64,000 nucleotides of DNA from positions 372,001 to 436,000 of the forward strand of contig CAWJJM010000004.1 in NCBI GenBank assembly GCA_963843275.1. The letters run 5' to 3'. A program made the translations under genes and the position numbers. Below are positions 43,084 through 50,639 of this stretch, piece after piece (the first letter of the stretch is position 1; every line of letters starts with the position of its first letter). Under the pieces are notes generated by a model that had not been told where the DNA came from, made no database searches, and saw only the letters and a program-made list of their open reading frames with translations. The stretch comes from CAWJJM01 sp963843275 (GTDB lineage: Bacteria; Acidobacteriota; Thermoanaerobaculia; Multivoradales; JBCCEF01).

Positions 43084-44741
43084 GGCGTCACCACCTGCAG
43101 CTCGCCGCCGTCGAGCTCCATCTGCTCCCAGACGGCGGCGACGAAGCGGTCGCCGTACTTGCCAGGGTAGTGGGCCGACGCCACCACCCGCTCCTGCAGC
43201 CGGCCGGCCGGCAGCACCGCCTCGCGCAGCTTCGCCACCCGGCCCGCGCGCACCCGGTCGCGCCGGGCCGCGGCCGCCCGCACCTTGCCGGCGAAGGTGT
43301 CGAGCGCCCCGAGCACCTGCTCGCGGGTCTTCTCCAGCGGCCGCTCGAGGTCCGCGTCGAGCTCGAGGGCCGGCTCCCGCAGCGCCGCCAGCGCCGCCTC
43401 GACGCGCGCCTGCACCGGGCCGGTGAGCTCGGCGCCGGCCCCCGCCGCCAGGCGCCGCTCGAGAGCGTCCTCCGGGCCCAGCAGGTCGGCCAGCCCCAGC
43501 CCCGCGTCGTCCAGCTTGCCCACCAGGTGCGACTCGAGCACCAGCACCTGCGGGCGCAGCGCCACCCGCGGCGCCCGCACCCCGAGGACCTCGTAGACCG
43601 GCGCCGCCTGCGGCAGGTAGGAGAGCTCGCCCGGACCCATCACCATCAACGTCGTGCCGAGCAGGGCGTCCTGGATCGCGGGGCGGGCGAGCACCCCGGG
43701 CGAGACGACCTCCGGGTTGCCGGCGACGATCTCCGCCAGCTCCCCGACCGGGCGCGGCTCCCCGTCGCCGCCGCGCAGCTCGTAGTCCGCCGCGCCCGCC
43801 CAGGCGATGCGGCGGCGCTCGCCGCGGCGGTAGAGGAACAGCGGCGACACGCCGCGCTGCGGGTGGACCTGCAGCGGGTGGCCGCGCTCCTCGACGGCGG
43901 CGTCGGCCGCCGCCAGCGCGGCCTCCACCTCGGCCCGCCGCTCCACCAGGCGCTCGAGCCAGGGCCGCTCGCCGGCCTTGACCTCCGGCAGCATGGCGTC
44001 GAGCAGCAGCGGGCAGTGCTCCCCGGCCAGGCGCGCCATCAGCCGGCAGAAGGCCTCGCCGAAGCGGGCGTCGGGCCGGTACCAGGCGGCCAGCTCGTCG
44101 AGCCAGGCGGCGTAGCGGTCGCCGGGGACGGCGGCACGCAGCTCCGCCAGCACGCGCTCGACGCCGGGACCGAGGGCGCGGACGCCCACCGGGGTGAGCG
44201 GCTCGGGGTCGGGGCCCAGGTCGACCTCGAGCGGGCCCTCGTGGGTGAGCACGGTGGCGCGCGCCACCTCGGCCCAGTCGTGGTCCTCGGTGGCCACCCA
44301 GAACACCGGCACTGCCGGGTGCCCGGCCGCCTCCAGCGCCGCCGCCCAGCGCGAGACGGCGAGCAGCTTCGACAGGGTGTAGAGCGGCCCGCCGAGCAGG
44401 CCCGGCTGCTGGCCGGCCACCACCACGGCGGTGGCGGGATCCGCCAGGCGGCGCGCCATCGCGTCGGCGCCCGCGGTGCCGTAGGCGCGGTTGGCCCGGC
44501 CCAGGGCGGCGGCGAGCTCGCCGCGCGCCGCGGCCGCGGCGCCGGCCAAGGGCGGTGCCGGCACCGGCAGCTCGCCCGGCGGCAGGAAGGCGAGCGGCGC
44601 GAGCAGGTCGCGGTCGCGGCCGGCGAGCAGCGCGGCGGGCAGCGGCGGCAACCGCCCCGCCGCCGCCAGGTCCACCCGCCGCCCCGCGGCGGCCGGATCA
44701 GCCGGGCTTGCGACCGACGAGGATGAGTCGTGGGCTGTCAC
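43080..44741 (-). CDS. bshC: Bacillithiol biosynthesis cysteine-adding enzyme BshC
   Basis: BshC adds cysteine to GlcN-malate to finish bacillithiol. The 553-residue protein has the Rossmann core motifs VVVAGQQPGLLGGPLYTLSK and VFWVATEDHDWAE, a coiled-coil region (~450-510) and the C-terminal KYGDRFVAAVWEQM. The GTG start at 44741 lies 44 nt inside the methyltransferase gene. Its presence together with bshA and bshB1 makes the pathway complete here. Confidence 0.95.
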   Translation of the reverse strand: MTAHDSSSSVASPADPAAAGRRVDLAAAGRLPPLPAALLAGRDRDLLAPLAFLPPGELPVPAPPLAGAAAAARGELAAALGRANRAYGTAGADAMARRLADPATAVVVAGQQPGLLGGPLYTLSKLLAVSRWAAALEAAGHPAVPVFWVATEDHDWAEVARATVLTHEGPLEVDLGPDPEPLTPVGVRALGPGVERVLAELRAAVPGDRYAAWLDELAAWYRPDARFGEAFCRLMARLAGEHCPLLLDAMLPEVKAGERPWLERLVERRAEVEAALAAADAAVEERGHPLQVHPQRGVSPLFLYRRGERRRIAWAGAADYELRGGDGEPRPVGELAEIVAGNPEVVSPGVLARPAIQDALLGTTLMVMGPGELSYLPQAAPVYEVLGVRAPRVALRPQVLVLESHLVGKLDDAGLGLADLLGPEDALERRLAAGAGAELTGPVQARVEAALAALREPALELDADLERPLEKTREQVLGALDTFAGKVRAAAARRDRVRAGRVAKLREAVLPAGRLQERVVASAHYPGKYGDRFVAAVWEQMELDGGELQVVTP

Positions 44742-45417
44742 GGCGGAAGGGCTCCCCCTGGAAGTTACCGTAGATGTCGGTGACCTCGAGACCCGCCCAG
44801 GAGAGGCCGATCACCACCTCTTCGCGCGAGTAGGCGCGGACGCTCTCGAGGAAGGTCCGCGGCGCTCCCGCCGCGGGGTGTACGGTGATCCGCTTGTTGA
44901 TGCGCGAGGTCGTCGGGTCGTGCCAGCGCTGGATCTCCACCCGCCGGCCGTTCTCGCTGCGCTGGCTGCTCGGCTCGAGCTCCGCCAGCACGCGGTCGCG
45001 GTTGAGGAAGTCGATGACGAAGCGGCCTCCCGGCGTGAGCAGACGGACGATCTCCTCGAGCACCCGGAAGTTCTCGCGCTCGCTCTCGAAGTACCCGAAC
45101 GAGGTGAAGAAGTTGAGCACCCAGTCGAAGGAGCCGTCGACGAAGGGCAGGCAGCGCATGTCGCCGCGCACCCGCGGCAGGTCGGGGCGTTGGGTGAGCA
45201 GGGTGAGCGAGAGGTCGACGCCGAGCGCCCGCAGGCCCCGCCGGCGCAGCGCCGCGGTGTGCCGCCCGGCGCCGCAGGCGAGGTCGAGCACCGCCCGCGG
45301 CGGCTCCGGCCCCAGCCGCTCGGCGACGAAGGCGACGCTGCGCTCGGCATCCTCGGCGTCGCGGTGGGCGTAGAGGTCGAGGTAGTCCTGTCCGAACCAT
45401 TCCCGATACCAGGCCAT
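44698..45417 (-). CDS. Class I SAM-dependent methyltransferase, candidate bacillithiol N-methyltransferase
   Basis: The 239-residue protein shows the SAM motif AVLDLACGAGRHTAALRRRG, the acidic residue in LGVDLS, RGDMRCLPF and LLTPGGRFVIDFLN. The N-terminus MAWYREWFGQDYLDLYAHRD belongs to a distinct subfamily. It overlaps bshC by 44 nt. In Chlorobaculum tepidum a SAM methyltransferase (NmbA) converts bacillithiol to N-methyl-bacillithiol; by position and size this gene is a good candidate for that job, but the assignment is inference. Any small-molecule methyltransferase would show the same motifs. Confidence 0.7.
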   Translation of the reverse strand: MAWYREWFGQDYLDLYAHRDAEDAERSVAFVAERLGPEPPRAVLDLACGAGRHTAALRRRGLRALGVDLSLTLLTQRPDLPRVRGDMRCLPFVDGSFDWVLNFFTSFGYFESERENFRVLEEIVRLLTPGGRFVIDFLNRDRVLAELEPSSQRSENGRRVEIQRWHDPTTSRINKRITVHPAAGAPRTFLESVRAYSREEVVIGLSWAGLEVTDIYGNFQGEPFRRDSPRLILVGRKPG

Positions 45418-45439
45418 CGCGTCGTGTCCTCGTCGCTCC

Positions 45440-45790
45440 CTATCCCCGCCGGGAGCTCCACGCCACCAGCCACGCAAGGAGCGCGCCGGTGGTGGCCCAC
45501 TGCAGGCCGCCGAGGAGCAGGCTCCACGGCAGGATGGAGCGGCCGACCAAGTGCAGGTAGAGGAGCGAGGAGGGTAGGTCGAGCCAGACCAGAGCGGTGG
45601 TGCGCAGCCCGGGCGCATCGCTCCACCAGAGCCAACCGACCGCCAGGCTGTGCAGCGCCGCCGCCACCGCGGCGCACCAGGCGGCGACGCGGCGCAGCGA
45701 CGACTCGCGCCGGCCGCGCGGCCGCACCACCGGCGCGGCCGGAGCGTCCCCTCGCGCCGCCGGCCGGCCCGGTGCGTCGCCGCCGCTCAT
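45440..45790 (-). CDS. Small membrane protein heading the bacillithiol operon
   Basis: The ~116-residue protein has a charged N-terminus and three hydrophobic segments (VAAWCAAVAAALHSLAVGWLW, LVWLDLPSSLLYLHLVG and WSLLLGGLQWATTGALLAWL). I do not recognise a family. The ATG at 45790 (MSGGDAP) is chosen over 45802 because TATGCT stands 7 nt upstream of it and the 45802 ATG lies within that box. It ends 22 nt before the methyltransferase start. Confidence 0.65.
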   Translation of the reverse strand: MSGGDAPGRPAARGDAPAAPVVRPRGRRESSLRRVAAWCAAVAAALHSLAVGWLWWSDAPGLRTTALVWLDLPSSLLYLHLVGRSILPWSLLLGGLQWATTGALLAWLVAWSSRRG

Positions 45791-45797
45791 GCCGGTC

Positions 45798-45803
45798 AGC
45801 ATA
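45798..45803 (-). promoter_or_regulatory. -10 hexamer of a leaderless promoter for the bacillithiol operon
   Basis: TATGCT on the minus strand is followed by 7 nt (GACCGGC) and the ATG at 45790. There is no Shine-Dalgarno site. Confidence 0.5.
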
Positions 45804-45852
45804 CCCCGACGACCGCCGCGGGGCGGTCGCCGCGCCCGGCCTGCGGGCTCCC

Positions 45853-45872
45853 CGCGGGCTCCGCCCGCTCTC
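45853..45872 (-). repeat. Single hairpin related to the core of the 35.5 kb repeat
   Basis: The plus strand reads CGCGGGCTCCGCCCGCTCTC. This is the reverse complement of the hairpin-bearing start of the tandem units with one base changed in the loop. It forms GCGGGC-TCC-GCCCGC in the divergent gap before dusB. Confidence 0.55.
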
Positions 45873-45879
45873 CGCCCCG

Positions 45880-45885
45880 TAGAAT
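45880..45885 (+). promoter_or_regulatory. -10 hexamer of a leaderless promoter for dusB
   Basis: TAGAAT is separated from the GTG at 45892 by exactly 6 nt (GGCGTC). No ribosome-binding site is present. Confidence 0.55.
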
Positions 45886-45891
45886 GGCGTC

Positions 45892-46869
45892 GTGCTGCGC
45901 CTGGGACCCGTCGTCGTCGACCCGCCGCTGTTCCTCGCCCCGATGGCCGGGGTGACGGACCGCGATTTCCGGCTCATCGTGCGCCGGATCGGCGGCGTCG
46001 GCGTGGTGGCCATGGAGTTCCTGTCCTCGAAGATGCTGCTGGCCGGCGATCCGCGACTGCGCGACGTGATGATCTACAGCGAGGAGGAGCGGCCGCTGGC
46101 GGTGCAGGTCTACGGCTCGGAGCCGGGGACCATGGCCGAGGCGGCGCGCCTGGTCGAGGCGATCGGCGTCGACCTGGTCGACGTCAACATGGGCTGCCCG
46201 GCGAACAAGGTGCTCAAGGGGTGCGCAGGGGCGGCGTTGATGGGCGACCTCGACCTGGCGCGGCGCATCGTGGCGGCGGTGCGGCGCGCGGTCTCCATCC
46301 CGGTGACGGTCAAGTTCCGGCTGGGGCTCGACGAGCGCCGCCGCAACCACCTCGAGCTGGGGCGCATCTGCGAGGGCGAGGGGGCCGCCGCCGTGGCGCT
46401 CCACGCCCGCACGGCGCGCCAGATGTTCCGTGGCCGCGCCGCCTGGGACGAGGTCGCGCGGCTCAAGGAGGCGGTCGGGATCCCGGTGATCGGCAACGGT
46501 GACGTGACCGCCGCCGAGGAGGTGGTCGCGATGCTGCGCACCACCGGCTGCGACGGGGTGATGATCGGCCGCGGCGCGACCCGCAACCCGTGGATCTTCC
46601 GCCAGGCCGCGGCCCGGCTCTCGGGGGGACGGGTGGCCGCGCCGACGCTCGCCGACCGCCGGCGCCTCATCCGCGAGCACTTCGACACCGTCATCGCCCG
46701 CGAGCCCGAGACGACGGCGCTGCACAAGCTGCGCTCCTTCACCAACCGCTACAGCCGCGGCCTCCCCGAGGGCCAGCTCCTGCGCCGCCAGATCAACGAC
46801 CTCGCCACCCCGGACGCGTTCGTGGCCGCCATGGAGGCGCACTTCGACCGCTTCGCCGCGGCGGCGTGA
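45892..46869 (+). CDS. dusB: tRNA-dihydrouridine synthase (DusB family)
   Basis: This FMN enzyme reduces uridines in the D arm of tRNA. The 325-residue protein shows LAPMAGVTDRDFR, the catalytic cysteine in DVNMGCPANKVLKGCAGAALM, VTVKFRLGLD, LHARTARQMFRG and the FMN-phosphate motif VIGNGDVTAAEE with GRGATRNPWIF. The GTG start is supported by the -10 box 6 nt upstream. Confidence 0.93.
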   Translation: MLRLGPVVVDPPLFLAPMAGVTDRDFRLIVRRIGGVGVVAMEFLSSKMLLAGDPRLRDVMIYSEEERPLAVQVYGSEPGTMAEAARLVEAIGVDLVDVNMGCPANKVLKGCAGAALMGDLDLARRIVAAVRRAVSIPVTVKFRLGLDERRRNHLELGRICEGEGAAAVALHARTARQMFRGRAAWDEVARLKEAVGIPVIGNGDVTAAEEVVAMLRTTGCDGVMIGRGATRNPWIFRQAAARLSGGRVAAPTLADRRRLIREHFDTVIAREPETTALHKLRSFTNRYSRGLPEGQLLRRQINDLATPDAFVAAMEAHFDRFAAAA

Positions 46870-46877
46870 GATCGCGG

Positions 46878-47339
46878 ATGGAGACCCGCAGCGTCGAGGT
46901 GCCGGCCGGCGCCGAGGCGGCGTGGGCCGCGGTGGCCGAGGCCGCCGAGGCCTGGGGCGCGGACTGGACCCGCCGCGGCGACGCCGGCGAGCTGGTCCTG
47001 CCGGTCCTCTCCGGCCTGCGCCGCGGCTGGCTTAGGGGCACCCTGTCGATCCTCGCCGGCGGCCCCACCAGCCGCATCCTGCTCGAGGTCGGCGAGCGGC
47101 ACGACCGCCTGCACGTCCCCGCGGTGGTCGTCCTGGTGCTGTCGCTGGCCGGCGCCGTCCTCACCGTCGTGTGGCCGTTCGTGCCGGCGCTGCTGCCGGT
47201 GGCGCCGCTCGGCGCCCTGCTCGCCCTGGGCGGCTGGTTCCTGGTGGTCAGCCGGTTGCGCTCGAGCGGCCCCGAGGAGTTCCTGGCCACGGTGGCGAGC
47301 CTGCTCGCGGCGCGCGAGCCCGCCGCCGAGGCCGGCTGA
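46878..47339 (+). CDS. Small protein with two membrane helices, unknown function
   Basis: The 153-residue protein begins METRSVEVPAGAEAAWAAVAEAA, which resembles the start of an SRPBCC/START-like fold, and has two adjacent membrane helices (VVVLVLSLAGAVLTVVWPFV and LGALLALGGWFLVV). It starts 8 nt after dusB. The ATG at 46878 is the first plausible start. I do not recognise a defined family. Confidence 0.6.
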   Translation: METRSVEVPAGAEAAWAAVAEAAEAWGADWTRRGDAGELVLPVLSGLRRGWLRGTLSILAGGPTSRILLEVGERHDRLHVPAVVVLVLSLAGAVLTVVWPFVPALLPVAPLGALLALGGWFLVVSRLRSSGPEEFLATVASLLAAREPAAEAG

Positions 47340-47403
47340 GCCCCGGAATGGCGCCGCCGGCCGCCCTGTTGTCAGCGGCGAAGGGTTCTTTGTCAACTGT
47401 CGT

Positions 47404-47758
47404 GGGGGCGTACTGGGCTCGACGGGGAACAGTGCGGTCCGGTGGTCGCGTGTCGAGCACTCGCTCGTAAAACGAGTCAATTAACTGCGAACGACAACTT
47501 CGCACTCGCGGCTTAATCAAGCCGTGACGGTCGGTCGGGAGCCTGTTCCGCGGCGTTCGGCCGATCGACGACTGTAGCGGAACGAAGGGCGTGACCCCGC
47601 CTCGGGGTCGCGTCCGGATCTCAAGCGAGGCTAGCCGACGTGTCTGGGTCGTCTTCCCCCAGCGGCACGCCGGCGAAAAACTCCAAGGAAGGCTACGCAC
47701 GTAGACGCCGCCGGGACGCGTTTCTCGGACGCGGGTTCGATTCCCGCCGCCTCCACCA
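47404..47758 (+). ncRNA. ssrA: Transfer-messenger RNA (tmRNA)
   Basis: tmRNA rescues stalled ribosomes with SmpB by adding a degradation tag. The 355-nt gene has the tRNA-like ends GGGGGCG/CGCCTCC with encoded CCA, the conserved 5' segment TACTGGGCTCGACGGGGA, and the 3' T arm GGGTTCGATTCCC. The tag frame at 47487-47516 reads GCG AAC GAC AAC TTC GCA CTC GCG GCT TAA, i.e. ANDNFALAA. The ending ALAA is the ClpXP signal. The tag is one residue shorter than the common ANDENYALAA type. A weak TTGTCA at 47369-47374 may be part of the promoter. Open frames drawn across this region are not genes. Confidence 0.97.
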
Positions 47759-47869
47759 TCCACCCCTTCACCTTCCCGAAAGAACCGCTCTCCCACCCCG
47801 CGCAGCGCGCCGCCGCGGGCGCGAGGCGTCGCCGGCTCCACCCGCACGCTGCGCGACGCCTGATCCCGC

Positions 47870-48352
47870 TCAGGGGGCCGGCGCTGCCGCGGCGACGGGC
47901 GGCGCCTTGGGGAAGGTCATGTAGCCCTTCTCCACGTACCAGGTCATCACCTCGACCTCGAGCCGGCCGGCCTGGACGGCCGGGTCGGCCTCGGCCAGCC
48001 GCCGCGCCTCCTCGACGCTGCCCACCCGGTAGAGCGCCAGGCCGCGCAGCCGCGGGTCGTCCTGGTCGCCGAACGGGCCGGCGATGACGATCTTCCCCGC
48101 CGCGGCGAGCTGGCCCAGGTGGGCGAGGTGGCGGCGCTGGATGTCCTCGACCTCCGCCTCGGGGATGTCGGGCCGCTGCGCCGGCCGCACCAGCAGGACG
48201 AGCTGGTAGGTCTCGAACTGCATCTCCGCCGGCGCGTCGGCGACCGGGTTCTGCCCGTCGGCGGCGCCGGCGGGGCGGGCCGGCGCGGCCAGCAGCGCGA
48301 CGACGGCGAGGGTGGCGCAGGCGGGGGCGAGGGCACGGCGGGCGACGTTCAT
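47870..48352 (-). CDS. Secreted YCII-domain protein
   Basis: The 160-residue protein has a signal peptide (ACATLAVVALLAAPARPAGAA) followed by a YciI-like ferredoxin-fold domain: ETYQLVLLVRPA, IQRRHLAHLGQLAAAGKIVIAGPFG and EARRLAEADPAVQAGRLEVEVMTW. YciI proteins are usually cytoplasmic, so the export signal is a variation seen in some phyla. Function is not established. The GAGGAG ribosome site fixes the start at 48352. Confidence 0.85.
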   Translation of the reverse strand: MNVARRALAPACATLAVVALLAAPARPAGAADGQNPVADAPAEMQFETYQLVLLVRPAQRPDIPEAEVEDIQRRHLAHLGQLAAAGKIVIAGPFGDQDDPRLRGLALYRVGSVEEARRLAEADPAVQAGRLEVEVMTWYVEKGYMTFPKAPPVAAAAPAP

Positions 48353-48362
48353 CGGGATCTCC

Positions 48363-48836
48363 TCACGGTCCGGGGTCGGGGGAAGCGGGCGTCATGGTCG
48401 CCGGCAGGCGGACGGCGACGACGCGCCCGGTGGCGCACCGGGTGGCGCCGGCGCGGAGCTCGACCGCGACGACGACCTTGCGCTCGCCCACCTCGATCGG
48501 CCGGGCGCGCAGCTCCAGCTCGACGCCGGTCGGGGTCGGGGCCAGGTAGTCGACGTGGAGCGAGGCGGTGACGAAGCGGGGTGCGGCGGCCCCGGCGCCG
48601 GTGCCGGCCTCGGCGGCGGCGGCGGCGGTGCCGATCGCATGGCAGTCGATCAGCGAGGCGATCAACCCGCCGTAGACGTAGCCGGGGATCGCCAGGTGGT
48701 ACGGCGCGGGGAGGAAGCGGGCGACGCCCTCGGCGCCGTCCCACCGGGTCTGCACGTGCAGGCCGTGCTCGTTGAGGCGCCCGCAGCCGTAGCAGTGGGC
48801 GAGCTCCTCCGGGTAGCGCTCCTGGACGTAGGTCAC
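48363..48836 (-). CDS. PaaI-family hotdog thioesterase
   Basis: The 157-residue protein starts VTYVQERYPEELAHCYGCGRLNEHGL. A hotdog fold follows with the helix region HLAIPGYVYGGLIASLIDCHAIGTA and strand FVTASLHVDYLAPTP. Such proteins hydrolyse acyl-CoA; the substrate is unknown. The N-terminal CYGCG is typical of one PaaI subgroup. The GTG at 48836 has a strong GGAGGAGAGGAG site, and TAAGCT lies at 48881-48886 on the minus strand. The stop lies 10 nt before the YCII gene start. Confidence 0.85.
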   Translation of the reverse strand: MTYVQERYPEELAHCYGCGRLNEHGLHVQTRWDGAEGVARFLPAPYHLAIPGYVYGGLIASLIDCHAIGTAAAAAEAGTGAGAAAPRFVTASLHVDYLAPTPTGVELELRARPIEVGERKVVVAVELRAGATRCATGRVVAVRLPATMTPASPDPGP

Positions 48837-48880
48837 GTTCCGCTCCTCTCCTCCGCCCTTCCGCGGCGGCGTCGCGGGGC

Positions 48881-48886
48881 AGCTTA
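48881..48886 (-). promoter_or_regulatory. -10 hexamer for the thioesterase gene
   Basis: TAAGCT on the minus strand lies 44 nt before the GTG, leaving a leader of about 37 nt that contains the Shine-Dalgarno site. Confidence 0.4.
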
Positions 48887-49034
48887 CCCTCCGCGCCGCG
48901 CGCGCCGCCGGCGTCGCCCTCCATACGGACGCCGCGGCGCCGGGTTGTGCCGCGAGCTGGCACGCCGCTTGCCGTTGCCTCTCCGTAGATCGGCCGGCGG
49001 GACGCTCCCCCGGCCGCAGCGAACAGGAGACGCC

Positions 49035-49412
49035 GTGACCCAGCAAGCACTCACCCGCCAGAGACTCGTCGGCGAGCTCTCCCCTGCGACCCCCCGCACC
49101 CCCGAGACCCCCGGCCGCTGGCTGGCGGCGCTGGCCCGCGTCGTCGACGCCTGTTCGCCGTTCGGCGAGGTCTTCCCGGCCGTCAACGGCGCCGCCCTCG
49201 GGTCCTACTACCTGGGCGTGCTGGCGCTGGTGCCGCTCTTCGGCGCGCTGCCCGCACCGGCCGCCGTCGCCCTCGGCTGGCGCGGCCTGCGCCGGGCGCC
49301 GGCGGTGGGCGGCCGCGGCACGGCCCACGCCGCCTTCGGCCTCGCGGTGGGCGCCCTCGCCGGGGCGGCCAACCTCGCCTGGGCCGTCGTCTGGCTCAGC
49401 CTGGCGACCTGA
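49035..49412 (+). CDS. Small membrane protein resembling DUF4190
   Basis: The 125-residue protein has two membrane segments (LGSYYLGVLALVPLFGAL and HAAFGLAVGALAGAANLAWA) separated by VALGWRGLRRAPAVGGRG, the DUF4190-like pattern. An AGGAGA site precedes the GTG at 49035. Function is unknown. The 198-nt divergent gap upstream contains TTGCCT and TAGATC, a possible but short-spaced promoter. Confidence 0.65.
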   Translation: MTQQALTRQRLVGELSPATPRTPETPGRWLAALARVVDACSPFGEVFPAVNGAALGSYYLGVLALVPLFGALPAPAAVALGWRGLRRAPAVGGRGTAHAAFGLAVGALAGAANLAWAVVWLSLAT

Positions 49413-49417
49413 CCGGC

Positions 49418-50527
49418 TCAGCCGCCGTCATCCGCCCGCAGCGCGCGGGCGATCGCCTCTCCGTAGGGCGCCTCGAGGACGCCGACCTCGGTGACGATCG
49501 CCGTAATCAGCTCCGCGGGGGTGACGTCGAAGGCGAAGTTCAGCGCCGCCGCCCCGGCCGGCGTCACCTGGCGGCCGGCCAGCCGCGTGACCTCGTCCGG
49601 CTGGCGCTCCTCGATGGGGATGGCGTCGCCGGTCGGCGTCGCGGGATCGATCGTCGAGCGCGGCGCCGCGACGTAGAACGGCACGTCGTGGCGGGCGGCG
49701 AGCACCGCCAGGGGGTAGGTGCCGATCTTGTTGGCGGTGTCGCCGTTGGCGGCGATGCGGTCGGCGCCCACCACGATGCGGTCGACCAGGCCGCGCGACA
49801 TCAGCGCGCCGGCGCTCGAGTCGGTGACCACGCGGAAGGGGATGCCGAGGCGGGCCAGCTCCCAGGCGGTCAACCGCGCTCCCTGCAGCAGCGGACGCGT
49901 CTCGTCCACCCAGACCTGTGCGACGTGCCCGGCGTCCCATGACGCCTGGATCACGCCCAGGGCGGTGCCGTAACCGGCCGTGGCCAGGGCGCCGGCGTTG
50001 CAGTGGGTCAGCACCCGGGAGCCGGCGGCGAAGAGCCGCGCGCCGTGCTCGCCGATGCGGCGGTTGGTCTCCACGTCGCGCTGCTGGAGGCGCCGCGCCC
50101 AGAACAGCAGGGCGCCGTAGACGACCTCGCGCCCGGCCTCGCCGCCCGCCGCCCCCTCGACCCGGCGCAGCGTGCCCGCGACCACCGCCCGCCCGCGGTC
50201 GAGCGCCCAGCGCAGGTTGACCGCGGTGGGGCGGGTGGCGGCGAGCAGCTCGGCCACCTCGTCGAGGCGCCGCTCGAGGCCCGCCACCGACTCGTCGGGG
50301 AGCGGCTCGGCGAAGGCGAGCACCAGGCCGTAGGCGGCCGCCACCCCGATCGCCGGGGCGCCGCGGACCGCCAGTCGCCGGATGGCGTCGGCCACCTGGT
50401 CGGGATGGCGCAGGTCGAGCCAGACCTCGTCGTCCGGCAGCAGCGTCTGGTCGAGCAGCCGCAGGCTGCCGCCCTCCCAGCGCAGGGGCGAGAAGGGCTC
50501 GTCGGCGGGTGGGGAGTCGGTCTGCAT
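49418..50527 (-). CDS. mtnA: S-methyl-5-thioribose-1-phosphate isomerase MtnA
   Basis: MtnA converts methylthioribose-1-phosphate to methylthioribulose-1-phosphate in methionine salvage. The 369-residue protein shows LLDQTLLPDDEVWLDL, IRRLAVRGAPAIGVAAAYG, the catalytic Cys in VLTHCNAGALAT and the catalytic Asp in VVGADRIAANGDTANKIGT. The ATG at 50527 is preferred over 50536 because TAAGAT lies 7 nt upstream. No other salvage genes are nearby, but a trans-sulfuration enzyme is divergent from it. MtnA/eIF2B-alpha relatives exist; the motifs favour MtnA. Confidence 0.93.
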   Translation of the reverse strand: MQTDSPPADEPFSPLRWEGGSLRLLDQTLLPDDEVWLDLRHPDQVADAIRRLAVRGAPAIGVAAAYGLVLAFAEPLPDESVAGLERRLDEVAELLAATRPTAVNLRWALDRGRAVVAGTLRRVEGAAGGEAGREVVYGALLFWARRLQQRDVETNRRIGEHGARLFAAGSRVLTHCNAGALATAGYGTALGVIQASWDAGHVAQVWVDETRPLLQGARLTAWELARLGIPFRVVTDSSAGALMSRGLVDRIVVGADRIAANGDTANKIGTYPLAVLAARHDVPFYVAAPRSTIDPATPTGDAIPIEERQPDEVTRLAGRQVTPAGAAALNFAFDVTPAELITAIVTEVGVLEAPYGEAIARALRADDGG

Positions 50528-50534
50528 GGGCGCC

Positions 50535-50540
50535 ATCTTA
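50535..50540 (-). promoter_or_regulatory. -10 hexamer of a leaderless promoter for mtnA
   Basis: TAAGAT on the minus strand is followed by 7 nt (GGCGCCC) and the ATG at 50527. Confidence 0.5.
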
Positions 50541-50563
50541 CGGGACCGCCCCGCGCCCTGGGA

Positions 50564-50569
50564 TATCAT
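50564..50569 (+). promoter_or_regulatory. -10 hexamer for the trans-sulfuration gene
   Basis: TATCAT in GATATCAT lies 70 nt before the GTG at 50640. The leader would contain a GCGAGGA ribosome site. It sits back to back with the mtnA promoter. Confidence 0.4.
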
Positions 50570-50639
50570 CGGCCGACCGTTCGCGACGGTCCCGCCGGAC
50601 CGGCCGCCACCCTCTCCATCCCCGCGAGGAACCCACACC

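Noticed and set aside
47248..47924. Open frames on both strands across 47.25-47.92 kb
   Set aside because: The region is tmRNA. The tag frame and tRNA-like ends explain the sequence.
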